A DNA stretch of 64,000 nucleotides, from positions 15,154,501 through 15,218,500 of the forward strand of contig NC_044014.1 in assembly GCF_900496995.4 (NCBI RefSeq), given 5' to 3'. The DNA comes from Aquila chrysaetos chrysaetos. Its lineage: Eukaryota; Chordata; Aves; Accipitriformes; Accipitridae. This document shows positions 25,096 to 36,699 of the stretch, one piece after another. Positions within the stretch are counted from its first letter, which is position 1, and each line of letters opens with the position of its first letter. The position numbers and the translations under genes are program-made. The notes under the pieces are model-generated. The model saw only the letters and a program-made list of their open reading frames with translations, ran no database searches and was not told where the DNA came from.

Positions 25096-28000
25096 ACCCT
25101 GGTCGGCTCCATCCTCCCAGGGAGCCAGGGGAACCGCTCTGCTCAACTCTGGTCCTGCCAATTTGTGCAAGCCGTATTTTAGGCTCAGTTTCCATCCCCA
25201 AATGAGGCAGCTTTTGCCACGTGCCCTCTCCCCACCTGACATTTCATCTCCTGACTCAAAAAACCAGCTCCTCAGGTCTCCGGCAGACCAGCAGTGCTTT
25301 ACCAAGCCCGGCAGACCAGGATGCCTCCAGTGCTCTCTGCTTCCCCCTTTCAGTTTCATTATCCTCTTTCAAAGAGGATGCGGTGGTGGAGGCACAAAGG
25401 TTACGGGATGTGCCGCACAGGGATTGGGGGCGGGAGGGGCAGCGCCAGCTTGCAGGGTACAACCAGAGAAGCCATTTCTAGCCGTGACCGCACTGCCATT
25501 TTCTAGAGCAGAAGGACCAACAACAGCAGCTCCTCGTCCCCTGGCAAGCTTGCACCCACAAAGCAAGCTGGCTGCTAGCTCAGTTCTGCAGTGGCTTCTC
25601 CTTACCCGCCGGCTAGCACAGCAGCGCCTCGGGGCCAGCTCATGATTTCTGCGTAACCTTCAAAACGTTAACACCTGCTCCCTCCGCTGGGCAGAACAAG
25701 AGGTGGGCTCCACGGATGCAAAGCAGCCAGCAGGACCAGGATTCAGGACGCCTGGGATCACCACCCCACGGGTGGGACACACCTGGGATTGCTGCCCCAC
25801 AGGTTCCCACTCCCCTGGTTTCCTCCATCTTCCACCCAAGCTGACAGACGTTCCCAGCCTCCACCTTTTGGGAAGCACAACATTTTCCTCAAATGTCTGT
25901 GTCTACAGTTACTGGGTGCAGCATGTGCATGAAGGTTGTCTTTTCGGATGCCTCCTGTCATTCTCTCTCTCTCCCCTGCAAAGCTGGGCCTTGCATTTTG
26001 GGAAGGAGGAACATTTCCTGAGGAAGGCTCCAGTGGGCAGTTTTAACACATAGAAGAAGGTTTAGCTTTTGCTCGTTGCCTCGGTATTGTTTATCAGATT
26101 GTTGCAAAAGCACTTTGATAAATGGAGATTAGTACCATGTGCATTCATAGATGATAGCAGTAGCCAGGAGCCAGCTTTGGGGAGGACCAGGGGAGGAAGC
26201 GCCTGGGTGGGGGCAGCTAGCAGGGTCCATGTTCAGCAAGGTACCACAACCAGCAAAGAAAGCCCAAGTCTCCAAGATTGCTTCCCCACGCTGCCACAGA
26301 CTTCCCGACTCCCTAGCAGGTCCCCCCACCTCTGCTTATCTCTACTTTAGGGTAACACTCTGACTTCCCTACCCAGATTTTATGTTGTTGCAGAGATTAA
26401 ACTGACCTTTTTCTCCCCTGTTGTAAGTAAAATGCTACAAAATCCTTGGCTGGAGGACAGGCCGTGGTTTTACCTGCTGGGCTCACACCCTCGGGAGATG
26501 CGTTTGGCACGGGCTGGTCTTCGCCTGAACACACAAGGAGTTCCTTCCAGTCCCCTGCCTAGATGTCCTGTTATGCAGGATGCCAGCAGGCAGAAGCAGA
26601 AAAATAACCCGAAAATGTGCTCCCACTCCCTTGCAGGGGGCAGATCCCGTCCCCATCCCCTACAACCAAACCACCTCTGACCCAAAGAGGGATCGCGGGC
26701 CTCAGCCTGGTGCAGCTGTGGCAGGAGAGCTGCAGTAATTCTCTCCCGGATCTGGCCACCCCCATCACTAAGGGGCTAGCACAATACCAGAGGGAAGGGG
26801 GAGCGCACACCACCACCCCCATCCCCAAAGGGTCTGTGAGGGGGACAGAGACCTCACAGCACATTTATTCCGCTCCATCCATTTGAGAGGCGCGCTTCAA
26901 GGGGCTTTTTGCTATCAGAGGCGGGTGCACCAGGACAGGAGGAGAACAAAGGGAGGCACCGGCACCCCCAGCCCTTTGTCTGAGCGCAGAGGAGTTCACC
27001 TGCAGGGAAAACCAGCTCCCACTGCAGAGCCGGCGGCTCTGCACGGATTCGGATGGGGAGAGGGACACAGCCCCCCCGCTAGCAAGAGGATAATGAGCAG
27101 AAGGATGTGATAGCGTTACCCTCTCTCCCCTTGCCACACACACAAGCCCGTTACAGCGCACGCCAACCCCCGTGACTTTCCAACAACCACCACAACCAGC
27201 AGGAAAAACCATTGCCACAAAAATATCAACCCACCCCCCAGCGCGATCGATCTGTGTCTGTGTGTGGCCGAGCACCAAACCCCGGAGCTCAGCTCCACCG
27301 ACCAGGATTGACTGGGAGGGAAGAGGGTGGGAGACTAGTTTCCAGGGACGGGGTTTTAAAGCCACACAATAACTGGCTCAAATGAGGGTTTGGATTAAGC
27401 TGTTGTACAGCGAGGGAAAACACTGCCTCCATTAGGATATGGGGGATTTTCCTTCCCTTTCTCCAAAGCTCCAGCTCTAGGACGAAGCTTCCAGGTCACC
27501 CAGGCAGGGAGAGAACGGGGTGATGCCGAGCAAACAGGGGATCCCACGCAGGGAGAGGTGGGTGGAGGGAAGAAAGGGCAGATCAGCCCTCCCCGAGCCC
27601 CGGATCATACAGTCGGCTGGTCTGACAACGTTTACTCATATTTCAGAGTGACACAGCCATCCGGAACGTCACTCCCTGCCAACTGCCTCATCTGGAGCCG
27701 TCCACAGCTCGGCTCTTCCCAGCCCACTCCAGAGACAGCCCCCCCAGAGCATCCACAGACCAAGGAATTGAGAAAGAACAGGTAGGGGGAAGAGAAGAAA
27801 GAGAAATTAAATTGATTCATATCTTTTTTTTTTTGAAGTTCTGGTACATTGTCCCAGCAAACAGATGACTTCAAGCGCATGTTATGTAGACGGCACTGCT
27901 GCAGAGTGGCAGGGCGCTGCTCTGAGCCAGGAACTTTGCTCATGTTACCATCACAAGTGAATCACAAGACAGAAGAGGGACAAACGCGATCCCCTGGCGA

Positions 28001-31000
28001 GAATGGGCCGAAGCTGTCCTTATCAGAAAGGGTTCGGGAGTGGGAACCTCTTCCCTGAGTTCATCTGGGGGACATATGTAAAAACTCTTGCGTGCATCCA
28101 GAGTCTCACGCCTGTAAATAACTGTCCCTCCCTCCATATTTGGGACCAGGCACCTCTTCCTCCCATTCCCAAGTGCACTGGCTCTAGCTCTCCTGGGTAA
28201 AGGAGGGGTGGCTGCCTCTGTCAGTCCTTCTTCCATAGAGGAAAGAGAAGGGTAGGACATCCCTAGTCCTGCACATTCCACACCTCCCCACTGGTCCCCC
28301 AGCATCTGCCCCATCTTCTCTACCAGCAAACGGAGGTTCATTGCAGAAAACTGGCTACCAACACAAGGAAGCTCAGCAGCTCTGACTCCTCTGAGCCATC
28401 CCCCTTACTCCAACCAAACTAGCATCTCCTGAGCCTACAGGCTGCTGATAAATGCAGAAAGTTGACAAAGTCACCAGAACCTAGCCCAGATCCATAGCAT
28501 TTTATTTTTTTTAAAAGAAAAAAAGTGAGGCCAGACCAGATTCTGCCCCGGAGCCTACATGGCAAAGCAGAATCCGTCCCCAAGTGTTTATTTAGAAATC
28601 CGTACATACATGTACATTTGAATTCTGACAGAATTAATTCTGGCATCCAGCTAATTCAAAGCATTCCTCCCCCATCACACTACTGTTGCAGGCCAGCCCA
28701 GCACAGAAGCTGATTATAAAATGCTGCACTAGCCAGGCATTTCTGCAAAGGCTTGTGCTATTGAGCATTCAGTCTTTCCTTGCTTGGCTATTTCATTGTT
28801 TCGGTGTCGATCCCTCCTCTCTTGCCCTGTGTTTCCTGGTTACTTTTGTCCCTGCTCTGGAAGCACTGCTGCTCTCAGCCCCATTTCAGTGTCACATTGA
28901 AAAAAAAAAAAAACCAAAAACCAAAACAATTACATGAAATTAAAGAGAAGAAAAGAAGAAATTACCAATGTGTACCAAGATTTCCAGTAAACAGATAGGT
29001 AATGAGCAAAAAATAGGCCAATATGCTGCAAGGCAAGCTGCAGACAGATCTGGGGATAGAAAACCCGCTGCCTCCCTCCGAAGCACAGCTAAGAAATCCC
29101 TGTGTGGTCACACGCTGTCCTCTGGAGCAGAGAGGAGAGAGGTCAGGGCAGCCAGCACTGTAAGAGCCTCTTTATTCTTGGGCAGTTGCACGAATCTGAT
29201 CGCTTGTGCCCTTTGTGAGACATGGAAATCTGCCTTCGCCTCCCACCCCCTTCGCCAGCCCCCCCTTCTGCTCCCCCTGCTCAGATGGGGACAGAGGCAA
29301 CTCCTCTGCACCAGAGGCAATGACCAGAGCAGCGGAGAGGCTGTGGACCCCCCTCTGGCAGGACCAGGCTCGGCCAAGCACGCAGGAGAGCTTGAGGACA
29401 GTGCTTTGCTGGAGCGAGGGGAGGGGAAGAGAAGAGAAGGCCAGTCCTGGGACTCCCACGTTCCTCGGAGGGCTCACCCGGGCTCCCACGTGCGAGACAC
29501 GAGGCTGAGGAGCGGAGGAAAGTCCAGGGTGTCACACTGCAGACCACGTTTTTCCTACTTCTCCCTCTCCGCCATGCTCACAGGCCAGAGGAGAGCAGCA
29601 TGCTGCACACCTCCATGCCAGCAGCCACATGACGCTTACATAAATATCACAGGTTGGATTTAGACTAAACAAGGGTCTGGGCTAAGTTTATTATGCCCTC
29701 ATCACCAGCCAAAGCCAGGCTTGTACCTCCTGCTTCAGAGACCAGACCAGGACACCCCCATCTCAGGGGGTCATTTAAAGCCACCGCTGAGCGAGAGCTT
29801 CAAGGAAGAAAGCTCTCTGGCCAGGGCTGTCTGGCATGGGTGGGCAAGGCTGTGCCTAGACATCCCCACCTGCAAAGTACAGCCAACCCTGATATACTGC
29901 AGGGGTAAGCCTGGGCTACAGTTTGTTGCTGTTCCTTGCAAAGCAGCTCAAGGTCCTCAGATGAACCTCTCTTTCCCTCTCCTCCTTCCACCTCACTCTT
30001 CACCAGCACCTGTCCACATAGCTTTGTCCACCATGGGAAGAGAACATTCTCCACTGCAGCGCCTGTCCTACCCCTCTTCTCTACCAAAGCTGTCCCTTCC
30101 ATGCAAGCCTCCTCCCTCCCACCCAAACTCACCAGGCTGCCTCCCCACATCCTCCATCTCTGCTGTCACTTCTCAGATTGACTCTACACATTAGACTTGC
30201 AGCTGCAGGTCTAGAGCAAGCAACCGCTGGCAACCTGATGGCCTAAGGGCAAGGAAAATGCTCAAGTTTAGCAGGAAAGCATTGGGGAAAAGCCCTTAAT
30301 CCAAACCCCAGGGAGGCAGGAGACTGCCCCAGTATCAGCCAAGCTACCCACTGCCACTTGGCCAGCACACCCAGATAGGTTTGCAGCAGGGTGGCTCAGC
30401 TCCCCTGAGACCTCTCTAGGGCGGCACAAGCTGCTATCGGTTGAACTGAAATCCCCTGCTGCCCCTGACAACACAGTGCAGCTGACAGATGGATGGCGGT
30501 GAATGGCATGGAGCTAAAAAGCGAGGCTAGGTGGGTGCTGGGATTTCTGTGACTGCCCAAGGCCCAAGAAGTCATTACTCATCATGGCAGCTTGACCAAC
30601 TGACAGGATCCCAGGCCACAATGATCAGTCACATTGAGGAGCCTAACGCTGGACTCCTGAGGCCCCTGAGCAGGAACCAGGGCATGGGCAAAGCCAGGGG
30701 AGAGAGACTTGGGTTAGGCTGACCTAACCCCCAGGCTGGGCTGGCGGTTCAGCTCTGGGGTGCTGGTGGAGGCTCAGATGGAGGGCACAGGGAGAACCTG
30801 CACATCTCCAGCTTCATAGGACCTACTGCAAAAGTCATCTGGGGACCAGGTATGTTCAAAGAGTGCCACAGGGAACACCTGCCAGGCATCAGCCCACACC
30901 ATCTTACAGTCACGAGAGCTAAATTAACACTTGAGCACTTGCGCTCACAATGCCTCCAGTGAGCTGCATGCCGCACTCCTCATAAACAAGTCATCTGGAA

Positions 31001-32008
31001 AATAAGTAAGCCCGTAAAAATCCAGCCCATCACAAGTTACCAAACCTGTTTCAGAGTAAAACAACCTGCAGCAGCTCATGCCAGGAGCCTGGCAGTGGAG
31101 CCGACCCCAGCCTCCCCACCAGTGAGGCTCCCTAGGTCCCAGCAAAACGTCCCTGGCACAGATGGCAGCGTGGGGATGCGACACGGGACTTGTTTCAAGC
31201 AGGAAGGTATCTCTGTTGTCAGGGCCGCCTAGCAAAGAAAAGCTGGTGGCATTTTCCCTCTAGAGACCTAGAGCTTTTAAACCACAGAAGCAATCAGCTG
31301 GGGCAGGCAGGAAAAGCGCACGGGCCATCTCTGCACTGGGGCTGATGGCCAATGCTGGCAAAGGACCAGAGTTTCTGGTACAGACTTGGGATTCATCTCT
31401 TCCTGTGCTCCTAGCAAGTGCTCACCTATCCTCTTGCCCATACTTTAGAAAGCACCTGAACTGGCCTTATCTGGGGTGCAGCCAAGAAAGAAAGCCCAAA
31501 CCCCCTGAGGAGCAGATGGGCCCAGCAGCCCAGTCCCTGTCCCCCTGGATTTGCCGAATGGGCGCTGCTCCATGACCAGCGCTGGCCGCTGCTCCCACAC
31601 ACCTGCAGAAGGATCCCCAATGTTTTCCCACAGGTCTCAGCACCACAATGCACTTTCTCCCTCTTAATGTTCAAAACCAACAGAGATCTTCAGAACATGG
31701 AGGGATTTTCTCCTGATTTCCCAAAAATGCGCTGCAAGCTAGGTCAGAGGGAAATCTATGTCCGTCCCTGAAACAAAACGGAAGCAGGAGCAGTGCCTCT
31801 ACCCAAGCCCTTTTCCACCGGTGACACTTCCAGCTGAGGACAGGCAGCTGGGACATCCCCAGGCAAGCTCTAATGTACCTGGCCTCAGTCAACCATGTCC
31901 CACACAAAGATAGGACACTCCGCAAGTGAGTCCCTTTCTTTGGCTGCTGGCTTTTGACCCGTGCTCCAATTCCAGCAATGTATTTTTCCCCTTTTGGGAT
32001 GAATGGGG

Positions 32009-32030
32009 AAAAAAAAAAAAAAAAAAAAAA
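32009..32030. repeat. Poly-A tract (22 nt)
   Basis: Uninterrupted run of 22 A on the plus strand in TRIM8 intron 1. It is flanked by no recognisable SINE or processed transcript, so it is scored as a simple homopolymer. Confidence 0.8.
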
Positions 32031-33354
32031 GGCAAGACATTAACCTCATGCTGCAGCAACTTTCTTTTTCAACCCTGGAAGCAGGTTCCCCCATGCAGGC
32101 GGGAGGCACATGTCTGGGGCAGCAAAGGCAAAGATGGAAGAAAAAACATTTCATTTTGAGACCTTGACACAAAAAAAATTACAAGAAGCAAAAAAAATGG
32201 GGTGGGTTGTTGGGGTTTTTTTTCCCCCCTCTCCTCTTTAAGCACTACAAAAACAGGAAACAAAGGAGAAAACATCTCACGGGGGGAAGGGGAGGTAAGC
32301 GCTTTATACGCCCACGAAAGAAAGATTAACCACATATTTTATTTACTGTTTGTATTATGGTTGCACCGTGGAGTTCAACCAATTCTGAGCCAGGGCTCTG
32401 CGGGTTTGTACAGCACTTAATGCCGAGCGGTCCCCTTACTCCAAACCCACCAAGCGTGTGCCTCCGCCTCAAGCGAGCCCTCCACAGACACCCTCTTTCC
32501 TCCTGCAGACACCGGCCTCTGGCCTCTTTTGCCCAGCGCGAGCTCTCTTGCCCTAATTGCCAGCTTACAGCTGAAAGCACTGGTGTGGTCCCCAGGGAGT
32601 TTTGAGCCCCTTTTCCCCTTCAAATCTGACTGTAACCAGGGGTAAGATGCCCTTCAAGGTGGCCCGGCAGCAGAGACAGAGTAATAAATACTAAAAAAGG
32701 CTCCCATCCCTCCTCCGGGCTATGGGGGCCACCCCCACCACACCAGGTCAATGTCACACCCCACACACACTCACAAGTCCCCCGCACCAAGGACAAGGCT
32801 CTGAGCCTCCAAACTTTGACTCATTTCTCAATTAACAGCTTCCCAAACGCGAGCCACGCATGGAACAAACCTCTCACGATGGGGCCTCCCCCGGACCTCC
32901 CAAGCCCAGCGTTACTCATCTGCCCCCCAGCCCCAGCCCTCCTTCCCCAGGATGCTCCAAGAGCGGCTCACCGCCCTGGGGTGAGCAAGCAGCCAGGAAT
33001 CCCGGGCCTGGCTCCCGCAGGCGGGAAGCAGTCACCGGCTGAGCGCACGCACCCTAACTCGGGAGCCAACACAGCCACCTTCCTTGCCGGCTAACGAGGA
33101 GAGGCTTTCAGCCAGAGACCTGGCCAAGGCCATGCAGTGAGGGCCGGCAACCTGCCGGGCGTTTTTCCCAGGGGCTCTTCCCTACTGCGGCTGTTTCATG
33201 GAGGAACTGCTTCAACTACAGGGGGGGATCCTTTGGGTACGCCATCCCCCAGCTTTGGGCTGTCCTCCATTGCCCCAGCCTCCGAGCACCCACCCGAGCC
33301 ACGCACCCAGCAGGAAGAGACAAGCTTATCATCACAGAGAAAGAAAATTAAGAT

Positions 33355-33430
33355 AACGCGGTGATGGAGGTACCAAGGGATTTGGCCAAGGTCACAAAAT
33401 AATTCTGCGGCTCTACGACACAGCCATCCG
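33355..33430 (-). repeat. MIR-like core-SINE remnant
   Basis: The plus strand reads GGGATTTGGCCAAGGTCACA followed by about 20 bp ending CTGCGGCTC. This resembles the reverse complement of the MIR/core-SINE segment for 'gacttgcccaaggtcacacagctagt..gcagagcc'. Only the core is left, heavily diverged. Similar fragments occur near 33108-33135 and 54195-54300. Confidence 0.45.
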
Positions 33431-33959
33431 ACACCTTCAGTGTCCAGCCACATATCCTAAAATTCCAAGCCAAGGCCAAAATCCAGCCTAGCTGGTGGCA
33501 GCTTTCTGCCAGGTCATTAGCAGCGTGCATCTGCAAGGAGCAGCGAACATCCAGCCATAACAACGGCAGCAACAACAAAAAAAAAAACCACGCAGCAAGA
33601 GCGGGAATAGATGAGATCAAAGTGTCCTGGAAAAGGACCTGGAAAAATAGTTTTGGTCCCTGGCTAAGGCTCCCGGGAAATACACATGCAAGCCCCATCC
33701 CAGCCCCGCGCAGCCCTTCCAGGGTGGCTCCCCACCCTGGCAGAGGGCGACCAAAATGACTCCCTATAAATAGAAGCAGAAAAACGCTTCTCCAAAAGCC
33801 TGGCTGGGTCTTTCCCCTTCCAGTGCGTGTGGCAGAGCTGCTGGCACCTCCATGGAGGTCTCTGGTTTTCCCCCAAAAAACCTGGAGAGGAAAATAACCT
33901 TCCTGTGAGCTCAGGCTGGCTCCTCTCTGCACAAGGCTGCCCCCCCCTCCCCAGGCCTG

Positions 33960-34125
33960 GCCATCCAATTGGAAAGTAATTATACTGCAATTTTTATTTA
34001 TGACTTTTTTTTTTTTATTGCTAAATGGTGACTCATTTTGGCAACATTAAAATACACAGGAAATCATCCCCATTTTACAGTAATCACCATTCAATTCATT
34101 GTTAAATATTTATTCGGCGGACAAG
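33960..34125. other. AT-rich island upstream of TRIM8 exon 1 donor, candidate enhancer
   Basis: A 165-bp block with CAATTGGAAAGTAATTATAC, a T12 run, GGTGACTCATTTTGGC (a perfect AP-1 core TGACTCA near 34030) and ACCATTCAATTCATTG. It lies about 1 kb inside intron 1, between GC-rich sequences. AP-1 could fit a cytokine-responsive gene such as TRIM8, but this is inference. Confidence 0.33.
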
Positions 34126-34353
34126 CGCCAGGCCTCTTTCGAAGGGTCGGAGGGGGAGCGGAGGGGCAGCCCTGGGCGAGGGGGGAAGGTGGTGGTGGGG
34201 TCACGGCAGGGCTGCCCGCAGGGCTGTTAAATGCCCGCCACAAACTTCAGGGTGGGGAGCCAGGGGTGAAAGCTCCTGCCAGATGGCCTGGCCACGAGCA
34301 AAATACAGACTCGCTTTCCCTCGAATCCAGCGCTACGCCCCATGCTGCTTTGC

Positions 34354-34372
34354 GGGGGGGGGGGGGGGGGGG
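34354..34372 (+). repeat. G19 homopolymer
   Basis: Nineteen consecutive G on the plus strand (C19 on the TRIM8 sense strand), 0.7 kb downstream of the exon 1 donor. It could form G-quadruplexes on the template strand and is a typical site of assembly length error. Confidence 0.85.
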
Positions 34373-35067
34373 CAGCCCTGTGCCCCCTAAGAAAAACCCC
34401 ATTATTTGGCCAAACCCCAAGCCCGAATCCCCGCCAGCGAGAAGCCGTGGGTCTCTGACGTGAAGCTCCTCCATCGCCGGGGGGGGGAAGGGGATAGCGG
34501 CCACCGGCCCCGGCGGGAGGCGGTGGGAAGAGCCAGCAGTTTGACATTCACAGGCCTTACAATGGACGGGGTCTGCGCCTGCGGCCACTTTGTCCCCCCA
34601 GGGAGCCCAATTCCGGGGCGACTCGACCTCGGATGCGGGCAGCTCCTCCGCCTTCCCCCGAACGGCTGCATACCCCAGCAGGAACCAGGGAGACGACCCC
34701 TCCAAACCCCCCGGCCCAGGACCTCGACCCTTCCCCGCGCAGCCCAGACCCGAGCGGCCGCAGGTCCTATGGCTAAACGGCTCCGAAGGCCTCCTGGTGC
34801 GGACCCCCTTCCCCAGGGAGCACCCCCCGCACCCGCAGACTCCGTCACTGCTCGGCTGGGGAGGCCACCTAACATGTCCGCCACGAAGCGGGGAGGGGGG
34901 GGAGACACCGGGCGGAGGAGGAGCAGCACCGGGGTGGATTTTGCCTAGGCCCCACACACAAACACAGGCCTTTGGGGAAACAAACACGGCAGGGGAGAGG
35001 GCGGACAGGGAGAGCGTCGGCCCCCCTGGGCTGGACAAACCCACGTCCCCACGAAGGTCCGACTTAC

Positions 35068-35637
35068 CCTGATCTCATTGCGGCGGATCTCCACGTCGCA
35101 GACCGAGTGTCCCTGGTGGGCCCCGCTGTAGTAGCAGCAGAACTGGCAGACGGCCACCTGCTCGGCCTCGCAGTGGTACAGGCGGTAGGCGTTGTGCTGC
35201 GGGCAGCTCCAGGCCCGCACGTCGTCCGCCTCCACCAGGAGATGGCCCCGGGCCGTGGAGGGTTGCTGCAGGTGGGTCTGGACGTGGGACTGGCAACACG
35301 GGGCCTCGCACCTCAAACAGATCTTCTGGGCCGGCAGCGGCGGGCCCCGACGGCAAAAGACGCAGTGCAAGACAGAGGGGGGCTTCTCCAGGTTGAGGGA
35401 GTTGAACTTCTCCACGATGTTGGTGAGCTTCAGGTTCTTCTCCAGGTTGGGCTTCTGGTTGTAGGCCTGGTTGCACTCCGGGCACCGCACCAAGCCCGAC
35501 TCCTTGGCCCACGCCTCCCCGATGCAGCCCCGGCAGAAGTTGTGCTTGCAGGGCAGCTGGACCGGCTCCACGAAGACGTGCAGGCAAATGGGGCAGATGA
35601 GCTCCTCTTCGAAGCAGTTCTTCCAATTCTCGGCCAT
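35068..35637 (-). CDS. TRIM8: TRIM8 coding exon 1 (RING, B-box 1, B-box 2), E3 ubiquitin ligase
   Basis: Encodes residues 1-190 of TRIM8, a RING-type E3 ubiquitin ligase. The RING C3HC4 ligands are C15, C18, C30, H32, C35, C38, C52 and C55. B-box 1 spans about 92-132 (C92, C95, C107, C110, C115, H118, H132) and B-box 2 about 145-177 (C145, H148, C156, C164, C167, H174, H177). The exon ends RRNEIR|GTAAGT. The start MAENWKNCFEEELICPICL matches mammalian TRIM8, and ATG lies in GCCAGAGATGGCC-like context. In mammals TRIM8 promotes TNF/IL-1 NF-kB signalling by K63 ubiquitination of TAK1, stabilises p53 against MDM2, and acts on SOCS1, PIAS3/PIASy and spindle kinesin KIF11. It acts in the nucleus and cytoplasm. 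All zinc ligands are intact, so this looks functional. Confidence 0.97.
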
Positions 35638-35724
35638 CTCTGCCGGCAGCCTCTGGCGACGTTTCCCCCCACCCGCTTCGGTCGCTCAGTGCGGTCTAGG
35701 GGCGGACGCTGGGGTCTGTCCTCC
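35638..35724 (-). other. TRIM8: TRIM8 5'UTR, part joined to coding exon 1 (putative)
   Basis: The 87 nt upstream of the ATG are followed by a plausible splice acceptor, CCCGTTGCAG|GGAGG on the minus strand at 35725. A second AG (CACCCCCAG) lies a few bases further upstream. It would join to the donor at 36014. Splicing is inferred from the site match only. Confidence 0.42.
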
Positions 35725-36014
35725 CTGCAACGGGAAGCCTGGGGGTGAACGGCTGGGCTCCCCCCCCTCCCCGCAGCACGCGTGACAAATAATAAACCGC
35801 AGCAGATATTCTAAAATCAGGGATAAAATAAACCAAGAGCAGCACTCTAGGAATCTCCAGCGAGAAAACGTGACGTCCGTGTCGCTTCGTTAAAAAAGCA
35901 ACACAAACGGCTAAAAAACCCCGACACGATACAGTAGGATTTACAGCCCAAAGTCTTAACCACCCCTAAAAGCCATTTGTTTCTTTTTACCCCAGAAGGT
36001 GAATCGAAACTTAC
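35725..36014 (-). other. TRIM8: Putative TRIM8 5'UTR intron
   Basis: A 290-bp segment bordered on the minus strand by a consensus donor CCTTTG|GTAAGT at 36014 and an acceptor GTTGCAG at 35725. If spliced, TRIM8 has a non-coding first exon to the right. If not, this is simply 5'UTR or promoter DNA. Confidence 0.42.
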
Positions 36015-36600
36015 CAAAGGTTGAAAAAAATCCATACAAAATCCAGCAGCAGAGTCCAAGTTCCATATAAAGCTCCTAAATTTAGCACTCCGGATCGGAT
36101 TTTTCTTTTCTTAGGTTTGCAACTGACATTCAATATTTTAAAGGGACTTTTGTCCCCCACCAACCTGGCTAACAGCTGAGAGCACGGACTCGCTCGGGGT
36201 TTTTTTTTTTTTTTTTTTCTTTCCTCCCCTGTATTTCTCCTCCCTCTCCCCTGATGGGAGTTGGGAATCAGAGTCTTTTAAAGGAAACAGATCAAAGGGT
36301 TAAGATCCAAAATGGGAAAAGGAGGAAGATTAAAAAATAATAATAATAGCGACGATGACGATGGCGAAAAAATGAATTCTCTCCGCAGCCCCACAGATTT
36401 GCTTCTCACCCCGTGGAGCAGCAGAGAAAAAAAGGAAGAGGGGGGAAAAAAAAAAAAAAAAAAAAGACAAGACAGGAAAAAAAAAAAAAGACGAAAAAAA
36501 AAAAAACCCCTCTCGCCTGCTTTGAGATTGCGAGGTCTTGAATGGGAGAGCTCGGTCATTCAGAGCAAACCCCAGCCCAGCGCAGCCCTCCCAGCCTCCT
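36015..36600 (-). other. TRIM8: Putative TRIM8 non-coding 5' exon and proximal upstream region
   Basis: AT-rich sequence between two GC-rich blocks, ending in a consensus splice donor. It contains poly-A/poly-T runs near 36200-36220 and 36440-36505. The transcription start cannot be fixed; it may lie here or in the CpG island to the right. Confidence 0.35.
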
Positions 36601-36699
36601 CCAACGCTCCCGGAGAGGGATGAGAGAGGGGATGGGCTTTGCCAAGGGGGGATCTAAACCCCGCGGACCCCAAATCAACCTGCTCTGACTTCCCACCGG

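Larger units (their letters stand above)
11334..35067 (-). other. TRIM8: TRIM8 intron 1 (23.7 kb)
   Basis: A phase-0 intron with donor GTAAGT at 35067 and acceptor CTGCAG at 11334. It is far longer than all other introns together. No nested gene is seen, and open frames within it are chance frames. It contains AT-rich islands (near 12120-12300, 13850-14060, 20730-21110, 21690-21900, 24970-25090, 33960-34120), a MIR-like remnant near 33360, a pair of ZNF143-like motifs at 23105-23187 and A/G homopolymer runs. Long first introns of regulated genes often hold enhancers. Confidence 0.9.
6680..36600 (-). other. TRIM8: TRIM8 gene, transcription unit
   Basis: This is the probable span of the TRIM8 transcript, from the distal polyA site near 6680 to a start somewhere upstream of 36016. 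Coding exons are 35068-35637, 11238-11333, 10085-10318, 9680-9711, 8958-9073 and 7626-8233. They sum to 1656 nt, which is 551 codons plus stop and the same length as human TRIM8 as I recall it. All introns have GT-AG borders and compatible phases (0, 0, 0, 2, 1). The 3' end is well supported. The 5' end is approximate, because the start site cannot be read directly. Confidence 0.85.

Noticed and set aside
34972..35748. 258-codon plus-strand open frame over TRIM8 exon 1
   Set aside because: It is the antisense shadow of the highly conserved RING/B-box exon, which explains the absence of stops.
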